Under the pieces are notes generated by a model that was given only the letters and a program-made list of their open reading frames with translations, was not told the origin of the DNA and did no database searches. Of a stretch of DNA of 64,000 nt, positions 61,567-64,000 are shown piece by piece; position 1 is the first letter of the stretch, and each line of letters starts with the position of its first letter. The translations under genes and the position numbers were made by a program. This DNA is from Epiperipatus broadwayi (lineage: Eukaryota > Onychophora > Udeonychophora > Euonychophora > Peripatidae): the NCBI GenBank assembly GCA_028023455.1, contig JAQFVV010006451.1, forward strand, positions 1,287,501-1,351,500, in the 5' to 3' direction.

Positions 61567-62304
61567 ATTCTGTTATGTTTTATAGTATGTTTAATTTGTT
61601 CCTTATGCAGGAACTAATTGTTTAAATGATTGTAACTGGAAGTAGCAGAAAGTATTATATTATGAGGTGAAAGGTGTTAGAAACTTTTGCATTTAAACTA
61701 CCTGTCCATATTAAGTTCATGAATAATGTTATATTAAATCACACTATCACAACCATTACTTAAAAAGCCAAAAGAATATTGCAAACTATTTTCAAACAAC
61801 ACTAAATTAGATAATAAATAAAAATTCATTCCATTGGTTTATTTAAATTTTGGATATGGGATGTGATTTACATAACTGTTTTATCTATAAAACTATGAAA
61901 TAATTTATATTGTTTAGAATTAATAAAATAGATTATCATAAAGCAATTTTTAATAAAATATGTTTACTAATAAAAGCCAAAATATATAAACTAATATAGA
62001 AAAATAATGCAACAAATAGCTATTGGAACATACTAATGAAACTTGATAAAACAAAGTGATGATAAATTAGTGTTTATATTTTATAGAGAAATTAGTATTA
62101 TACACAATGTTAATTATCTTTATTCTATTTTTCTTTTTGTTTCATATATAATTTTTTTTTTTAAAAAAGAAAAAACAAACTCTTATTTTTACTGAGAGGT
62201 ATCCATAATAAAAATAAAATAACAAACTTTAACAAATGTTTTTAATATTAATATATCATATTCAAATTTAATCTTTCATTTATTTTAATCTTCTCAAAAG
62301 CTGT
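61567..62304. other. AT-rich sequence, nothing recognised
   Basis: No gene or repeat family seen. Confidence 0.5.
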
Positions 62305-62425
62305 ATAGATTTGTATAGTGATTGGATGGCAAACTTTGATGCTAAGGTCGATAGTTCATGATTCAGCTCTGCTTTGCTACATGATATTCTTATGAATTTT
62401 TGAACAATAAACCATTTAATTAAAC
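62305..62425 (+). repeat. Decayed SINE-like repeat (copy 3)
   Basis: Reads GTGATTGGATGGCAAACTTT, then GGTCGATAGTTCATGATTC (B-box-like), then AGCTCTGCTTTGCTACATGA. The order resembles the copies at 40.0 and 12.0 kb, with considerable divergence. Confidence 0.35.
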
Positions 62426-62989
62426 ACATATTCTATCAATGGGAATGGTGGACTTGGCTATGGATTATCACCTACAGAGGATTACAGGCTACAACTCTAC
62501 AAATGTCTTAGTGATGCACTCAAAAATGGAAATTTTGGCTCCATCTGACTAGCCACTTTCACAAATTTTGTCAAATGGAAGATTAGATGTAAGGCCTTAT
62601 TTGAGAGAGAGTCAGCCAGTTCCATTAAAGACCTTTTCCTAAAGTTACTATATAAAGCTAACGAAAGTGATCTAAGAACCTGCCGGTCTAGCCTCATTGA
62701 GCAAATATGGAGTCAATTAATTATTTAGCAATAGCCAAGTATATAATTTATTCAGGACACACAATTTTACATGCCATGGGATTTATATGCCAACTTAGAT
62801 CACGCCTTATAAGCAATGTAACTTAAAATTTTACTTTTAATCCTATACTCATTATCTAATTTAATAACAACTTAGTCTTTAAATGTGTCTTGATGTAATT
62901 CACACTCATGCCACTAATATGACTAATAGTTTTCAGTTTACAATGATCAGGTATTTTCACAATGAATGTTTAGTTTTTCAATATGATGT
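62426..62989. other. AT-rich sequence, nothing secure
   Basis: 62480-62700 is less AT-rich and could be part of a repeat, but I see no partner in the window. Confidence 0.45.
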
Positions 62990-63560
62990 GAGACAAAGAA
63001 TTAAATGAGTTTTTATCATTAAAATGTGAGATGTTGAAAGTTTAAATATATATAGAAGTAAATGGAACATTGGGTGTGAGTTAATAATAGTAAGGAAAGT
63101 AATTTATTGTTTAAGGATTGAATGGGATCTTTAGCAACAAGGGAATATACACATAAATGGATAAATATGTGTGATTTAGTCTGAAAGTTGTGTAAGGAAG
63201 GCATACAAAATATTAGGCATTTGTTACTTCAATGTAAATGCTTGGAAGCAGAAAGGGTGCAAATAATGAAGTTATGAAAGAATAAATATGAACAAAGTTA
63301 TTATACAGAAAATGAGTTATTGGTTTTTATGCTGGGTTTGGGAAAAGATAAGGGGGATTTAGATATGAAAGCCATGGAGTTGACAAAGATTGTGTTGTGG
63401 AAATGGGATAGAGCAGATTATGAAAAACCTTAGGGTGGACAATGTAAAGGGAAAGTAAAGTGGCTAACAGATTTCTCTGGGCATAGTTGCTGAGAGATTT
63501 CTGACTCCATGTAAGGAGAAGTCACAGTGCATCATATCACATCACATCAATCTTTAAAAT
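62990..63560 (+). pseudogene. LINE 3' end, plus-strand copy
   Basis: Same family as 1150-1950. Frames give ESLNIYRSKWNIGCEL-like, then SLATREYTHKWINMCDL, then HLLLQCKCLEAERVQIMKL and MKAMELTKIVLWKWD, matching the other copy's YRSKQNIRC, HLLIECKCLQAERVQIMKL and KAMEWTKMTFWKW. The 3' noncoding region ends CATCATATCACATCACATCA (63531-63550), a short tandem tail as at the other copy. Several stops and frameshifts. Truncated 5', no RT. Confidence 0.78.
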
Positions 63561-64000
63561 GACCATAAATTTACTACGGTAATGTCAAAACTGATAGTTT
63601 TCGAACTACTGGAAGCCAGGTATATCTATGACTGGCCACTTCTATACAAAGGTTAAGCTATGTATCCTCTCATTTCTAATTCTCTATTCTAAAAAAAAGA
63701 CTCAATTCACAAAAATAATGGAATACATCTCAAATTTTGCTGTACAAATAAAATACTGCATTTTAAATTTCTAATACAAGCAGCAAAATAAACTTATGGT
63801 TAAAACAATTGTTTCTGTAATGCAATAGAAATAAATTTTTCATGCTAATTACTAAGACGTTTTTGAACCTATTAAATACATTCTTAAAACAGGCAAAATT
63901 CTCTATATGTATTGCCACTCAGTGTGAGCCAGAATATTCAATGGATGCCAGAAGGCTTGTGCATAAAATCTCCATCTGGTGCCTACTCATCCAATATCCC
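63561..64000. other. AT-rich sequence to the window end, nothing recognised
   Basis: No gene or repeat family seen. Confidence 0.5.

Overview
This window looks like intergenic or repeat-filled DNA from an AT-rich animal nuclear genome, most likely an invertebrate. By eye it is about 70% A+T or more (not computed). It has long AT and trinucleotide microsatellites, no prokaryotic gene packing and no recognisable host exon. It carries animal-type retroelements: Penelope-like elements with a GIY-YIG nuclease, Ty3/Gypsy-type LTR elements with tRNA-Lys primer sites, degraded LINEs, an hAT-type MITE and foldback elements. I cannot name the phylum. Nearly everything interpretable is a transposable element or its remnant, and every coding copy is broken.

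Layout. 1.2-1.9 kb: LINE 3' end (-). 2.0-3.0 kb: 5'-truncated Penelope copy (+). 3.2-6.6 kb: two pieces of a ~2 kb LTR (family G2) facing each other. 6.6-13.7 kb: almost featureless, with a 62-bp tandem repeat at 9.7 kb. 13.7-14.05 kb: a perfect 136-bp inverted repeat. 15.8-17.9 kb: a foldback element with long imperfect inverted arms. 18.6 kb: a 63-bp-arm hairpin. 24.2-26.3 kb: LINE (+), with RT motifs but a broken catalytic site. 26.7-27.5 kb: a second LINE RT fragment (-). 27.8-36.1 kb: the largest element, family G1, with two ~2.7 kb LTRs flanking ~2.8 kb that holds only a broken gag gene (-). 38.7-39.2 kb: hAT-type MITE with an 8-bp target duplication. 41.2-42.0 kb: a duplicated repeat. 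42.06-42.32 kb: (TAA)86. 44.2-45.65 kb: a 1.44 kb palindrome made of two head-to-head truncated Penelope copies with a 16-bp spacer. 45.66-50.46 kb: a G2 LTR pair around a ~0.5 kb internal remnant with a primer binding site. 50.5-51.3 kb: truncated Penelope copy (-). 54.65-59.45 kb: two nearly complete Penelope copies head to head, the second enclosed by ~190-bp inverted repeats. 59.45-61.49 kb: complete solo G2 LTR (-). 63.0-63.56 kb: LINE 3' end (+).

Three themes tie the window together. First, most LTR and Penelope insertion borders lie in (AT)n tracts, and Penelope copies repeatedly abut G2 LTRs. Second, the LTR elements are non-autonomous: one keeps only gag, the other only a primer binding site. 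Third, several differences between paired copies fall at CpG sites (CG to TG/CA), which suggests germline CpG methylation decay. I found no intact gene and no CRISPR, operon or other novel protein system. The main items of interest are the structures of the elements.
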